Assembly: GCA_003290165.1 (NCBI GenBank)
Contig: QNQO01000505.1
Span: 186,001 to 250,000, forward strand
Source of the DNA: Berberis thunbergii
Taxonomy: Eukaryota > Streptophyta > Magnoliopsida > Ranunculales > Berberidaceae
Direction: 5' to 3'
DNA: 64,000 bases
Part shown: positions 22,901 through 33,685 of the stretch, piece after piece
How the letters are laid out: each line of letters begins with the position of its first letter
Position numbering within the stretch: the stretch's first letter is position 1
The notes under the pieces: model-generated
Database searches by the model: none
What the model saw: only the letters and a program-made list of their open reading frames with translations
Told to the model about the DNA's origin: nothing
Translations under genes and position numbers: made by a program

Positions 22901-25602
22901 TTCAGCCCACTAAAAAACAGCTACACTTAACCGGATGTTGTAAGTTTTACTGCATTTTTCTGGTTTTTATTTATTTATTTTTAGATCCTTCCTTTGAATT
23001 ATGTTGTTGCCCTGTCCTAATCCATATCTCCTTTGCATGAAAAATATCTCGATCTATGCAAGCAGTTTATGATTTCTTTTAAACAAATACATATATTTCT
23101 TTAACAAACCAGTTGAGCATCCCTTATATTCAGTTCATGTTGATGTATTCAACCTGTAATGAGAATCTATTTCCTATTGATTAAGGCCTCTAATAAGAAC
23201 AGATTGTATTTCTAAATCTTCTTTTCTATTTGCATGGTTTTCATCAATATCGATGGGTGAAGCATTTTAATTATGTTGATTGTTAGACACAAGATTCAAT
23301 TGAGGTCCCCTTACTTGCAAGTCAGTTGATGATTATTTAGATTGAAGAGAGAATTTGCAGTGGATTTTAATATCTGAATTTATATATATTTTTTATTGGA
23401 AAATTGGAATATTTGTCAACTCTGATAGATGATTAGATGGAGATTCTCGTAGAGCCTCGTAAGCCATCACCACAATTTGGTTGATATCAGCGAGTGCTGC
23501 ATTTCTTTTGATTACAGTGTTTCCTGATATGAAGTCTTATGTATCAATAATATGTTCATTTGTGTTTTTTCAAAATTGCAAATTTTCGTAGTTCTTTGTT
23601 TATGTTTGATACCAGTGATATTCTGGAGATATTACTTATAATACGTTAGCTTTTATAAACCCCCTCATTTCTCATTTAATCTACCTCCAACACCGGCATG
23701 GGGCATTTCCCATCAAGAATTTCACGGTGCACTCTTCGAAGCTTAGGGTTGCTTCAATGAATGTTTGGAATGACTCTCCAGAAAAAGACCTGCCTCAAAT
23801 TCTCTTTTCTGCAGTTCGCTCTCTTTTTCAACAAGTAATTGCTTCTGCACAACTGATAGATATTTTATTCCCCTCTCCTATCCTTGGTAGTTTATATTTG
23901 CGACTTCTATGGTTTTCTACACTTCTAGATTATCTATGCACACAAAAAATCTTTTGATGAAGACAAGTATTCAGAAATCAAGTATAGACTTTCCTCAGTT
24001 CAGGCTCGTCGTATTAAGGTACATCTCTCTCTCTCATACTGTTTTTTTTTTCTCTTGTCAGAATGACTCGCAGATTGGTTATTTTCTCTGAGAAGTTTAT
24101 CAATAACAGGACAACATTTATAGTTCAAACCAACTCCTATGGTAGGAGGAAACATACCATAATTTTGAAAATTTTAAATTCTCCAGTTGCTTCAGGCACA
24201 ATAGGAAGTGTTATGTAAAAATTTCAAAGATATGCCGCTTTCCTTCATTTTTTCTGTCTTTCTCCAACTCCTACATTAGGAGGAATCATACCATATTTTT
24301 TAGAAATTTAAATTCTCCAGTTGCTTAATGCACAATAGGATGTGTTAAAGTACAATTTTCAAAGATATGCCACTTTCCTTCATTTTTTTCTGTCTTACTC
24401 CTCCTCCTCCGTAGTTTCTTGTTATATTTTTTCGGGTCTTTGGTATCGCATTGTCATTTCTCTTTGATTTCTTATTTATGAACTGAGAGACGCTTTTTTG
24501 TGGAACTTTTTGTTTTGTCTTCAGATCTTCCCCTCTTATGTTTCAGCTATATGTATGCTCAACCTAACTTGTGAATGTATTTGTACTTCTTAAAATTTAA
24601 GCTGCATTTATTTAAATTTTCTGCAAAAATTCCAATTGTGAACCTTTTTAATTAAATATTAAAAGCCCGCCAGCTTTAAAAGTAAAATTTACTATTCTGA
24701 CTTTTAGTTTCCACCATCAAAAGACATACTTTTCCCTTTATAGGGTAAAATGATATTCTTGTGACTACCTTTTGATTGGTTCCAGGAAGAAAATATCCAA
24801 GCACTAAGCTTACTCATTGCATCGTCAAGCCACAGGCGGTTGACTTCCTTAATGGATTTGTTTGTCATTCCACTTCTCAAAGAATTACACCTTCAGCACC
24901 CTTCTCATGGTAAAGCTGAATTCTTATCATAAGAGTAATGCATTTGGTTGGTTGTGTGTAATGTACTTTAATTTTCAATGTCATATTGTGGTTGTGTTAT
25001 TTCTATAGGATCTTCATATTTTTCTATATGCTACTTAATATAACCCTACTTTTTTTTTTCAAATATCTTTCAGATTTCCTCAATAATATAGGGCGTGCTT
25101 GGTTTCTTAATGGGGCATTGCGCTTCCATCTTTTGCTTACCCCAGATGATCTTGATCCCGCCATTAAGTATTCTTTCAAGCATTCTAGGTTGGTAGAAAA
25201 GATTTCTTTGCTTGAGCTTGAGTCGAAAGTATCGTATTCATGGCATATCTCATTTTTCTTGAGCAATTATATGTTTAATCGGGCCTAATGATATTTGATC
25301 CCAGCCATCAAGTATTCTTTCAACCATTCCAGCGACGACATGGTTGTGTTTAAAACCTGAATTGGTTTATTCTTTTAGTGCGAAAATTTTAACACTTCCT
25401 AGATCAAGTTGTGTCTAAACGTATGTTGGTTACTTATTTTCTGATTTGTACATTCTCCCAAAGACCTTGCTTCAAATACTAGTATTTGGATATGGTGATA
25501 ATAGTCTAAGACTGTTCAATATTCAAAATGGATTACACGTATTGATCTTATTAATATGGTGCATATTGTTTCTATAGGTGAGGCAAGAATGCAAAATCTA
25601 AG
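19941..25602 (+). pseudogene. MDN1: Midasin segment 3: linker exons
   Basis: Linker exons recognisable by family resemblance: 19941-20075 (SEFDMELANKTLLF...DDLELYFEWFSWYS); 20085-20870 in several frames (VQEHPIWKCVLDCRRELISR, DNLIDFSDFDQLFDLYKRV); 21430-21690 (VLVDAKELFPAS-like); 22442-22578 (SRPPNDFIPHQRILSALDSW); 22667-22735 (TTIASSILEMWFRWHSC); 22865-22940; 23700-23836; 23945-24018; 24787-24910 (LSLLIASSSHRRLTSLMDLF); 25074-25230. Introns have GT..AG borders. Frameshifts occur at about 20060, 20405, 20510 and 21515. The intron sequence contains nothing else that I recognise. Confidence 0.88.
25150..25335 (+). repeat. Partial duplication of a midasin exon piece
   Basis: The exon sequence TTGATCCCGCCATTAAGTAT and its continuation (about 25152-25190) recurs with a few differences at about 25295-25333 in the following intron. 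Confidence 0.75.
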
Positions 25603-25610
25603 GGGTGTTT

Positions 25611-26653
25611 AGGGAGGCGACTGAAACCCTAGCCACAGGAAGGCGAGGAGGAGGCTCGTCGCAAGGAGGCGACTGAAACCCTAGCCGCAGGGAGGCGAGG
25701 AGGTGGCTCGTCGCAGGGCTTCAAAGAGGAGGCTAGTCGCAGCCGCAGGAAGCTGCAGGGCTCATCGCCCAGGAAGCTGCAGGGCTCATCGCCGGAAGCC
25801 GCTGGGCTCATCACAGGAAGCCGCTGGGCTCGCCGCAGAATTGATCCACACCACCGGGCTCGCCGCAGGGCTCGTTGCTACTCTAGATTTGAATCAAGTC
25901 GCCGATTCAAGGGAGGAAGGAAGAGGGAGGTCAGATCTGTCTTCTAGATCTGATTCCCCTTCTCCGATTTATTGAATGATAGGAACAAATGGTGGAGATG
26001 AAGTCGGTGCGAATGTGTTTGCATAGGAGGTGCTCATGGCTTTTGAGGAGAAGTACAACATTCATGGCGATGAATTGCTACAGTTACTCACAAATGAATA
26101 TCAAATGGCTGTAAAAAATGGAGATAAACTAGGTGCAGAAGGACTGAAAATGATGATAAACCCCAAAAACTTGGCAATGCTAACTGCAAGGGTGTCAGCC
26201 AGTCAAGAGCAGGCTGCAGTGCAAAGGAATGAAGAGGTTCTGCATAAAGCAGATGAATGTACAATGCCAACCAGTGTTACATTCTCTGGCCCTAGCAAAC
26301 TTCAAGAAGCAATGGCAACAAACCCTGTCGTTGCACCAGCGAGGATGAATTGGGCATCAAAGCTTAAGCAAACCAAGCATACGGGCTCTACAAAACTTAG
26401 GTATGAACCTCCAGCTACTGTTGAAGGAAGTAAAATAGTACAAGTGCAAACTGCTGACTTTGCGAATAGGATAGAAGAATGTAAAAGGTTGGTTATTGGC
26501 AGCTTTGTGGGCAAGCGCTTGGCATATGGTTATGTCAAAGAGTGGCTGATAAGGACGTGGGGAATTCAAGATTTTGAGATGAGCAGTTGTTTCCAAAATT
26601 TTAATGCCCAACACAGTCTGATTATACGAGTCATGTTGCTGTTTTTTTTTTTT
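25611..26653 (+). mobile_element. DUF4283 / LINE-ORF1-like insertion in a midasin intron
   Basis: It is flanked by an exact 8-bp repeat GGGTGTTT (25603-25610 and 26654-26661) and ends in a run of T. It begins with a GC-rich leader holding two copies of a 52-bp unit (25613 and 25665). A 213-codon frame follows (26030-26671), with an Ala/Glu-rich start and then KIVQVQTADFANRIEECKRL, LVIGSFVGKRLAYGYVKEWL and WGIQDFEM. That is the DUF4283 fold found in plant LINE ORF1 proteins and their domesticated relatives. It is cut off before the rest of the protein. No terminal inverted repeats are seen. The T-run at the 3' end is unusual for a plant LINE. Confidence 0.75.
25613..25716 (+). repeat. Two tandem 52-bp GC-rich units
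   Basis: The unit GGAGGCGACTGAAACCCTAG + CCRCAGGRAGGCGAGGAGG + NGGCTCGTCGCA starts at 25613 and 25665. It is followed by further shorter GGCTCATCGC/GGCTCGCCGC repeats to about 25870. Confidence 0.85.
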
Positions 26654-26664
26654 GGGTGTTTCAG

Positions 26665-27410
26665 GAGATAGCAGCTAGTTTCATTAATCGGTTGTCAGAT
26701 GAGTATACTGCATTCGTCGATATTGTTCAGCCAATTCAAGTCGCCGTATACGAAATGAAATTGGGCTTTTCATTGGTTGGAGCTAGTGCTTTGCAAAAAA
26801 AATTTCTGGATAAGACTGAAGGACAAACTACTGATAAAATTCTGGTGGTTATGTTTATATATTTATTTATTTATTTTTATTTTAATTGTTATTTATCGAA
26901 ATGCACTTCTTTTGTTACTTTTGCTTTTCTCCGCTCTTAGTAACTCATTCATTGAATTCTGTGGCAGGAAGTGATCTACTCTTTTATGCACTTTCCTAGG
27001 AGTTGCGTAGTTATCTCTTTACCCAGTGAAATTGGCAAATGTTTGCCTGACTATCTATCCCCTGATCTGGTTGCTTCTACAAACATTTTCGATATGGATT
27101 TGAAACTGCTGGATCAGCTATGTCTTGCTTCAACTGGCAGTTTTCCCGATATGTTGATTATGCTCTTAATGTTTAACTGGCTAATGTTTAGTTTTCCCAA
27201 GTATTCTTTTTGACATTCACAACTTTTTGGCTTACTCTACCTACTTATATGGACATGTTTTGATGAATTTCATTTGTATTTAACTGTTATAAATTTTCCT
27301 GGACCACAGGTGCTGCAATTACAGGCTTCTTTCTACCATAACATTTTTGTGCATGTTATACAACATATTGCGGATTCTCTACTTATAGAGTATACATCAT
27401 TTAAGGTAAG
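26665..27410 (+). pseudogene. MDN1: Midasin segment 4: linker exons
   Basis: Exons at 26672-26848 (EIAASFINRLSDEYTAFVDI, GFSLVGASALQKKFLDKTEG), 26968-27150 (EVIYSFMHFPRSCVVISLPS, DMDLKLLDQLCLASTGSFPD) and 27310-27405 (VLQLQASFYHNIFVHVIQHI). These stretches are open and the splice sites look usable. The next exon junction (AAG|GTAAG) is immediately followed by the LTR start at 27411. Confidence 0.9.
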
Positions 27411-29060
27411 TGTCACGCCCCGCTCATAAGAATAATCCCAACAGACCGGGAGATTTCCTACAAACAGCACATGACATACCACTTAACCACATTTTCACAT
27501 AAACATTTCTCGAAAAAACAAAATTCCAAAATATTACACAAAACTCCAAAATATTACAACCATTTCAAACGCAACATTCGCCTCCAAATCCACACATCAA
27601 AGCGTTCACACAAACATAACTTGCATATTAAACACCAAATAGCAAAACACAAAATATCTTACAAACCCTGGGAAAGACTAGGATCTACTTCCGCTCGACT
27701 TGATCAACAAAGTCGCTTCCAACGCCTGCACTCCAATAAGAGTACACCCATTTGCCACAAAACAAAGCAAAATGGGTCAGCCTAAAGCTGGTATGAGCAG
27801 ATAAAAAAAATCAACTACAAATAACACAAATAATAATCCACATTTACCTTACGTCACACTCCACAACTTATTCATAATGCATCAACCATTTGGTTAACTA
27901 GTCATATGCACAAATAAGATGATCAACAAAAACATAACTTTTTAAAATACCATTCATTTCAAATGGATGAAAATTTCCATAATCTTTTGCACATATCATC
28001 TTATCAAATTCTCGCATACTGACTTTCACAACATATCATACTATTAAATTTATTTTTAGGACATACTTGTTCCAATACATGTCCCTTCTATTGGTCCTTA
28101 GGAATTCTCAATCACAACAAGCAAGTCAAAACTAGTACAATGGCATAGTTCCCTATCGGAAGACATGTTAAATAAAATCTTAGACCATGAATACCCTATC
28201 GCACCTATCCATGTGTCGAATGTGTCTCACCCTGACACATCTCCACACGTGTACCAATACCCACTTAGAGTATGTATGCATTTCAAATAGGGTGCAGTCT
28301 CTAAAATGCATACTTCACCTCAAAAGACTGGACACACAGGCCAAACCACAATTTAAAAACTGTGCACTGGAAGAGAACTAAGTTCGCACTCTTCCTCTGA
28401 CCCCTCAGGAACACTCCACTGTATCACGCGAGTCATGACTCGTACAGTGGCTTATTTTCCCCTTTTGGGAATCAGACACTGCTCCTCAGGAACACTTCAC
28501 TATATCACACGAGTCATAACTCGTATAGTGGCTTAGTTTTTCCCTTTTGGAGATAGGCATCGTACAACTCACTATGTACAGATTACACAAATATCATAAC
28601 CCAGGCATTTATGGCCAATATTATACCACTCTGTACATTTCAAACGCCGGAATAGGGTATTCATGTCAAACTCAAAATTTCTCAACACTTATCTAGTAGC
28701 ATCATTTTCATAATTTCATAAGATGAACTAAGTTCTAAATATAACAATCACATATATGATACACAATATTCAATAATAAACATCTACTTGAACACACACA
28801 TCTCGAGGCACATTATTGCCAAAATTAAAATATTATAAAATGTGAAATAAATTTATTCAAAAATTTAATTTTATCACAGTGGTCACACACGGTGAAAATG
28901 GTAGTAAAAACAATTATAAATGAAATTCCATGATCAGTCAAAATCGGGTCAAACAGATGACGTCGGCATTTTAAAGTCAGACTTAAAATTTCATCAAGTT
29001 ACAGTTCAACACACCAACTTTGACTGATCATAAAATTTGATTTACACAGTTGAGCCGCTA
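27411..29060 (-). mobile_element. Gypsy-type LTR fragment, - orientation
   Basis: It begins TGTCACGCCCCG, the reverse of the LTR 3' end type GGGGCGTNACA. It shares blocks, in inverted orientation, with the LTR at 35096-37466: the CTGCACTCCAATARRAGYAC block near 27727 and the GTGTCTCACCCTGACACA-like block near 28222. A tandem duplication lies inside (next entry). Its right limit is not sharp; coding gag of the opposite orientation starts at about 29090. Confidence 0.7.
28397..28560. repeat. Tandem duplication, about 95 bp, in the LTR
   Basis: The block CCTCAGGAACACTCCACTGT...GAGTCATGACTCGTACAGTGGCTTA is repeated with about 10% differences about 92 bp later. Each copy contains the palindrome GAGTCATRACTC flanked by CACTRTA/TATAGTG. 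Confidence 0.8.
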
Positions 29061-29089
29061 TGCCACTTGTTTCGTAGATACTACAGATA

Positions 29090-29733
29090 AAAAGAACATG
29101 AAATTTTTTAGTAGTCTGAATCCGTTCCTAAGGAAACAGTTGATGGTGATGATCGATCGTCCTTTTGAGATATTAGTGGACGTTACATTGAGTCAGGAGC
29201 GAGTTGACGCTTAGTGTAGGCAAGAGACTTTGGTTCGACGAGCTAGAGGTTCAAAGCACAGTCAGAGGTATGGCCAAGGAAACCAGACAGTTGAGCAGGC
29301 ACAACAACCAAAACGTGTCGTTGTTCAGCAGAGAGACCCTGGTAGAGGGGGACCAGTTAGGATTGGCAGAGATCGCAGAGGTGACAGACGTTCCTGAGGA
29401 AATCATCGATAACAGTAACAACAAAGACAACCTATGAGGGGTGGTCAGACAGGAACTAGGAGTGGTTGCTTCACTTGTGGTCAAGAGGGAAATGTAGCCC
29501 GTGATTGTCCTAGAGGTCAGACAAAAGTTTGTTATACTTGTGGGCAACCGGGGCACTTTTCCAGAGCTTGTCCTAAGAGTAGGGATGTACCAGCACAACA
29601 GAGGGCACCTCAGGGACAGTTAGCACCTGCGCCTAGAGTTGGTCAGAGAGTCCCTCTCCCAGCCCTGCTTGTTCGCCTCGTAGCTATTCCCGGTCAGGGA
29701 AATGTTGAGGGTATGTTACTATTTTTGTTCTAG
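29090..29733 (+). pseudogene. Gypsy-B gag C-terminal part with two zinc knuckles
   Basis: It starts inside gag (SSLNPFLRKQLMVMI, RPFEILVDVTLSQER), passes several stops, then has two knuckles. The first, CFTCGQEGNVARDC, has Asn at the zinc-binding His position. The second, CYTCGQPGHFSRAC, is intact. The 5' part of gag, the primer-binding site and a + oriented 5' LTR are missing. Confidence 0.88.
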
Positions 29734-29859
29734 TTGTGTTTGCTAGATGTAGTAGGATGTGTTATATGCATTATGCGTAGGAAAAATTGCATGTTAGTGT
29801 GTTTTATGTGACTTAGGATATATGTGTTGTGTGCCAGGTTTTGTGCATTTTTTGTCTTC

Positions 29860-30546
29860 CTAGTGAGGGCTCTTTTCGATACAGAAGCATCTAGGTATTT
29901 TATTTCTAGACAGTTAGTTGTTAGAGACCGTCTAGAGACAATGCCTTGCCGGAACCCTTGTGCGTTGTGTCTTCTTCCGGCAGTTCGGTTTGGTTGTGGG
30001 AATGTTGGGATGGATTGGTTGTCCAGTCATCCGGTGATCATTGATTGCTTGCATAGGTCGGTGATGTTAGCACCACCTGACGTTTCGCCTCGTGTGTTGG
30101 CTTGTGAGTCCGATTCTGTTTCTATGATGTCAAATTTTTTTAGTTTTCTTGAGATTTCTAGTATCTACACCAGCTCTGTAGAGCTTGTGTGTGAGTTCTC
30201 TGATGTCATTCAAGAGATTCCTGGTATCCCTCCTCGCCATGAGGTAGAATTTCGGATTGACCTGGTTCCTGGTATTGCACCTATATCTAAATCAGCGTAC
30301 AGGCTTGCACCTAAGCAATTGGAAGAGATGAAAGTACAACTTGATGATTTGCTTCGTAAGGGGTTTATTCAGCCGAGCAATTCACCTTGGGGGGCTCCAA
30401 CAATATTTTTCTCCAAAAAGGATGGATCATAGAGGATGTGCATAGATTATCGAGATCTAAATAAAGTGACCATCACGAATAAGTATTTGTTGCCTCAAAT
30501 TGATGATCTATTGATCAGTTGAGGGGAGCCGTGGTATTTTCACAAT
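29860..30546 (+). pseudogene. Gypsy-B protease and RT start
   Basis: The protease motif reads LFDTEAS, with Glu in place of the Gly of DTG, and is followed by VGMDWLSSHPVIIDC. Then come the RT linker (HEVEFRIDLVPGIAPISK) and fingers ([18 protein letters not shown], a stop, then MCIDYRDLNKVTI). The frame is cut at 30547 by the Mutator-like insertion and resumes at 32510. Confidence 0.9.
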
Positions 30547-30555
30547 TATATTTGC

Positions 30556-32509
30556 TGACCCCGGGGCGGGGGCTTCATGCTCACCCTGCACATGACCATG
30601 TGCACCATTCCTAACCGTCGATCCAGTTAGATTAAATCTAACGGCTCTCTCTTTCCCTCCACTCACACTCACTTATTACAATTTAAAACCCCCCTCTTTT
30701 TTTTCTCTCTCTAAACTTTTTTTTTGTTTGGTCGTTGACCCTTTTTATTTATTTATTAATTTATGCCCGAAGGCTACATGACTGACCCAATAGGGTTAAC
30801 CAAACCAGACCCGAAGGCTACAATATTGTTGCCACTTAATGTCCTCGTCACCTCCATCTTGCATAGAGACTTGCTTTCGCTTCGGTCCATCGCCTCCACC
30901 TTGCAAGAAGACTCGCTTTCGCTTCTTTCCGATCTAGTCCATCTAAGATGCTGCATTCAATACCCGAAGGCTTATCAACGACGGAGCAAATGTGCTCCTA
31001 ATAATCGGGCGAAAACTCACAAAATCTTAACTGGTGAGTCTCGAACCCGCGACCTCTCACAAAGAGAGTGGATGTCCGACCAACTGAGCTACAATTAGTG
31101 GACTTCTCTCTCTAAACTAAACCACTCAATTATCTATCTCTCACAAATTAAAACCACTCACTCTCACTCTCTCACTTATTAATTAAACCACTCAATCATC
31201 TCTCTCACACACACACACTTATTAATAATTAAACCACTCAATTAATTTTATCTAAATTTACTAACTTATTTTTCACCACGCATCTCGAAGAAAATGAGAT
31301 AAAGTCCAATTGTTCAACACGTATCTCGATATTCAGTGATGCGCGCTGAATAGTACTCATCTCGAAAAAATCTAATAATTCAGCATGCACCTCGAGGAAC
31401 ATCTAAAATCAACGGTTTAAAATTTCATCTTAAACAACTCGTCTCGAGGAACACGCTCTTTCAATGGTCCAAATTTAATAAAACACACATTTCTAGGTAA
31501 ATCTAACGGTATAAATTTAATAGTACACGCTCTTTCATCTTAAAAAACCTTTCTCGAGAACCGTTAGATTTTTTTTGAAGTGCTTGCTGAATTGTTAAAT
31601 TTTTTTCGAGGTGAGTGTACTATTCAGCACACACCTCGAAAAATAATTTGATGATCCAACACGCGTCTCGAAATAGATTGTTTAAGATGAAAGAATGTAT
31701 GCTATTAAATTTGGACCGCTAGATTTACCTAGAGATATTTGTTCTATTAAATTTGGACCATTAAATGTTCTTTGAGACGAATTGCTTAAGATGAGATTTT
31801 AAACCGTTGATTTTAGATGTTCCTTGAGGTGCATGCTGAATTGTTAGATTTTTCTAGAGATGAGTGTACTATTCAGCACGCATCACGAAAAACAATTTGA
31901 TGATCTAACACGCGTCTCAAGATGGGTTGTTTAAGATGAAAGAGCATGTACTATTAAATTTTTACCGTTAGATTTACCTATAGATATGTGTTTTATTAAA
32001 TTTGGACCATTAAATGTTCCTCGAGACGAGTTGTTTAAGATGAAATTTTAAACCATTGATTTTAGATGTTCCTCGAGGTGCGTGCTAAATTGTTAGTTTT
32101 TTTCAAGATGAGTGTATTATTCAGCGCGCATCAATGAATCTCGAGATACGTGTTGAACAGTTGGATTTTATCTCATTTTCTTCGAGATGCGTGGTGAAAA
32201 ATATGTTAGTAAATTTAGATAAAAATTAACTGAGTGTTTTAATTATTAATAAGTGTGTGTGTGTGAGAGATAATTGAGTGGTTAATAAGTGAGAGAGTGA
32301 TAGTTAGTGGTTTTAATTTGTGTGAGAGAGAGATAATTGAGTGGTTTAGTTTAGAGAGAGAGAGAAATAGGGGGGTTTTAAATTGTAATAAGTGAGTGTG
32401 AGTGGAGGGAAAGAGAGAGCCGTTAGATTGAATCTAACTGGATCAGACGGTTCGGAATGGTGCACATGACGTGGTCATGTGCAGGGTGCGCATGAGCCCC
32501 CTCGGGTCC
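30556..32509. mobile_element. Mutator-like foldback element, 1954 bp
   Basis: The ends read TGACCCCGGGG...CTCGGGTCC, with long inverted arms. Examples are GCACCCTGCACATGACC-like blocks near both ends, shared CCGTTAGAT words, and an ACTCAATTATCTCTCACA-like block at 31130 and 32320. It is flanked by a 9-bp duplication TATATTTGC (30547-30555) / TAGATTTGC (32510-32518), the Mutator length. Removing it with one repeat copy rejoins gypsy RT in frame. The interior is AT-rich and itself partly palindromic (words around CTCGAGGTGCATGCTGAA), with no transposase. Confidence 0.85.
30718..31103 (-). mobile_element. tRNA-derived SINE, 386 bp, nested in the foldback element
   Basis: Read on the - strand, a tRNA-like head has an A box TAGCTCAGTTGG (31091-31080) and a B box GGTTCGAGACTC (31047-31036). 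A tRNA-unrelated body follows, with an A-rich tail (T run at 30718-30725). It is flanked by a perfect 15-bp target duplication TTCTCTCTCTAAACT (30703-30717 and 31104-31118), as expected for LINE-mobilised SINEs. The inverted arm of the foldback element continues across it. The promoter boxes look intact. Confidence 0.92.
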
Positions 32510-33500
32510 TAGATTTGCAGTCTTGGTATCATCAGATGAGAGTTGAGGAACATTCCGTTCCAATTACCGCTTTTCGAACCTGTTATGGCTTGTATGAGTT
32601 TCCAATCATGTCATTTGGACTGACAAATGCACCGGCTTTCTTCATGGATTTTATTAATAGATTGTTCAGTCCGTACTTGGACAAGTTTGTGGTAATCTTC
32701 ATTGATGATATCTTAGTGTACTCAAGGAGTTTAGAAGAGCACAGAGAGCACATTCGCATTGTTTTGTAGACACTTAAAGAAAATCGGTTGTACGCAAAGT
32801 TTAGTAAGTGTCATTTTTGGGAGCCTGAAGTTTGATTTCTCGGACATGCCATTTATAGTGGAGGTATTGCAGTGGATCCCGTGAAAGTCGAAGCAGTGAA
32901 GTCTTGAAGACGACCGTGTAGTGTGACAGAGATTCGTAATTTTCTTGATTTTGCCGGTTATTACCGACGGTTCATCGAGAAAATTTCCCTGATTGTGGCA
33001 CTACTCACTCAATTAACAAGGGAAAATGTTCTTTTTGAATGGTCAGAGAAGTGTTAAGAAGCTTTTGAAACCTTGAAGCTTCGGTTGACTTCAGCGCCAG
33101 TGTTGACTTTTTCGACACCTAGTAGCCGACTGGTGGTATTTACTGATGCTTGCGGTACTGAATTGGGTAGAGTGTGGATGCAAGGCAAGAAGGACGTAGC
33201 CTATGCGTCTTGACAATTAAAACCCCATGAGAGGAGATATCCGACACATGATTTAGAGTTGGCAGCCGTAGTCTTTCCTTTGAAGATCTGGAGACATTAT
33301 TTGTATGGTGAGAGGTTCGAGTTCACAGATCATAAGACTTTAAAGTACCTATTCACTCAGAGGGAGTTGAATATGAGGCCACAACGATGGGTTGATTTCT
33401 TAGCAGCTATGACTTCAAGATACAGTATCAGCCTGGTAGAGCCAATGTGGTTGCAGATGCCTTGAGTAGGCGACATGCAATGATGGCAACCATGATGATT
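32510..33500 (+). pseudogene. Gypsy-B RT core and RNase H
   Basis: It resumes with [20 protein letters not shown], then [10 protein letters not shown] and the catalytic FIDDILVYS, then [11 protein letters not shown]. RNase H follows with [42 protein letters not shown] and PQRWVDFLA. Stops at about 32767, 32834, 32906, 33055 and 33212 and a frame change near 33410 disable it. The RT active-site residues are preserved. Confidence 0.92.
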
Positions 33501-33685
33501 CAGGAGTACCGAACACTTTAGACATTAGTTTCATTTGCAGTTCAGTCTACTTTCAATACAGAAGGCAACATGATAGCGGGTTTAGCAGTTTATCCGTCAT
33601 TAATTAGTAGAGTGGTGGAGAGACAAACCTCCAATCCAGTGATTACGAGGTAGATAGCAGATTTGGTAGTGGACACACTGGATGA

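Noticed and set aside
27471..27785. 104-codon open frame, Lys/His/Asn-rich
   Set aside because: It lies within an LTR of inverse orientation and has no resemblance to a protein family.
31020..31095. tRNA-like sequence with A and B boxes on the - strand
   Set aside because: It is the head of a SINE with a perfect 15-bp duplication and an A-rich tail. No full cloverleaf can be drawn, so it is not called a tRNA gene.
30763..31098. 111-codon open frame
   Set aside because: Shadow frame across the SINE body; no protein similarity recognised.
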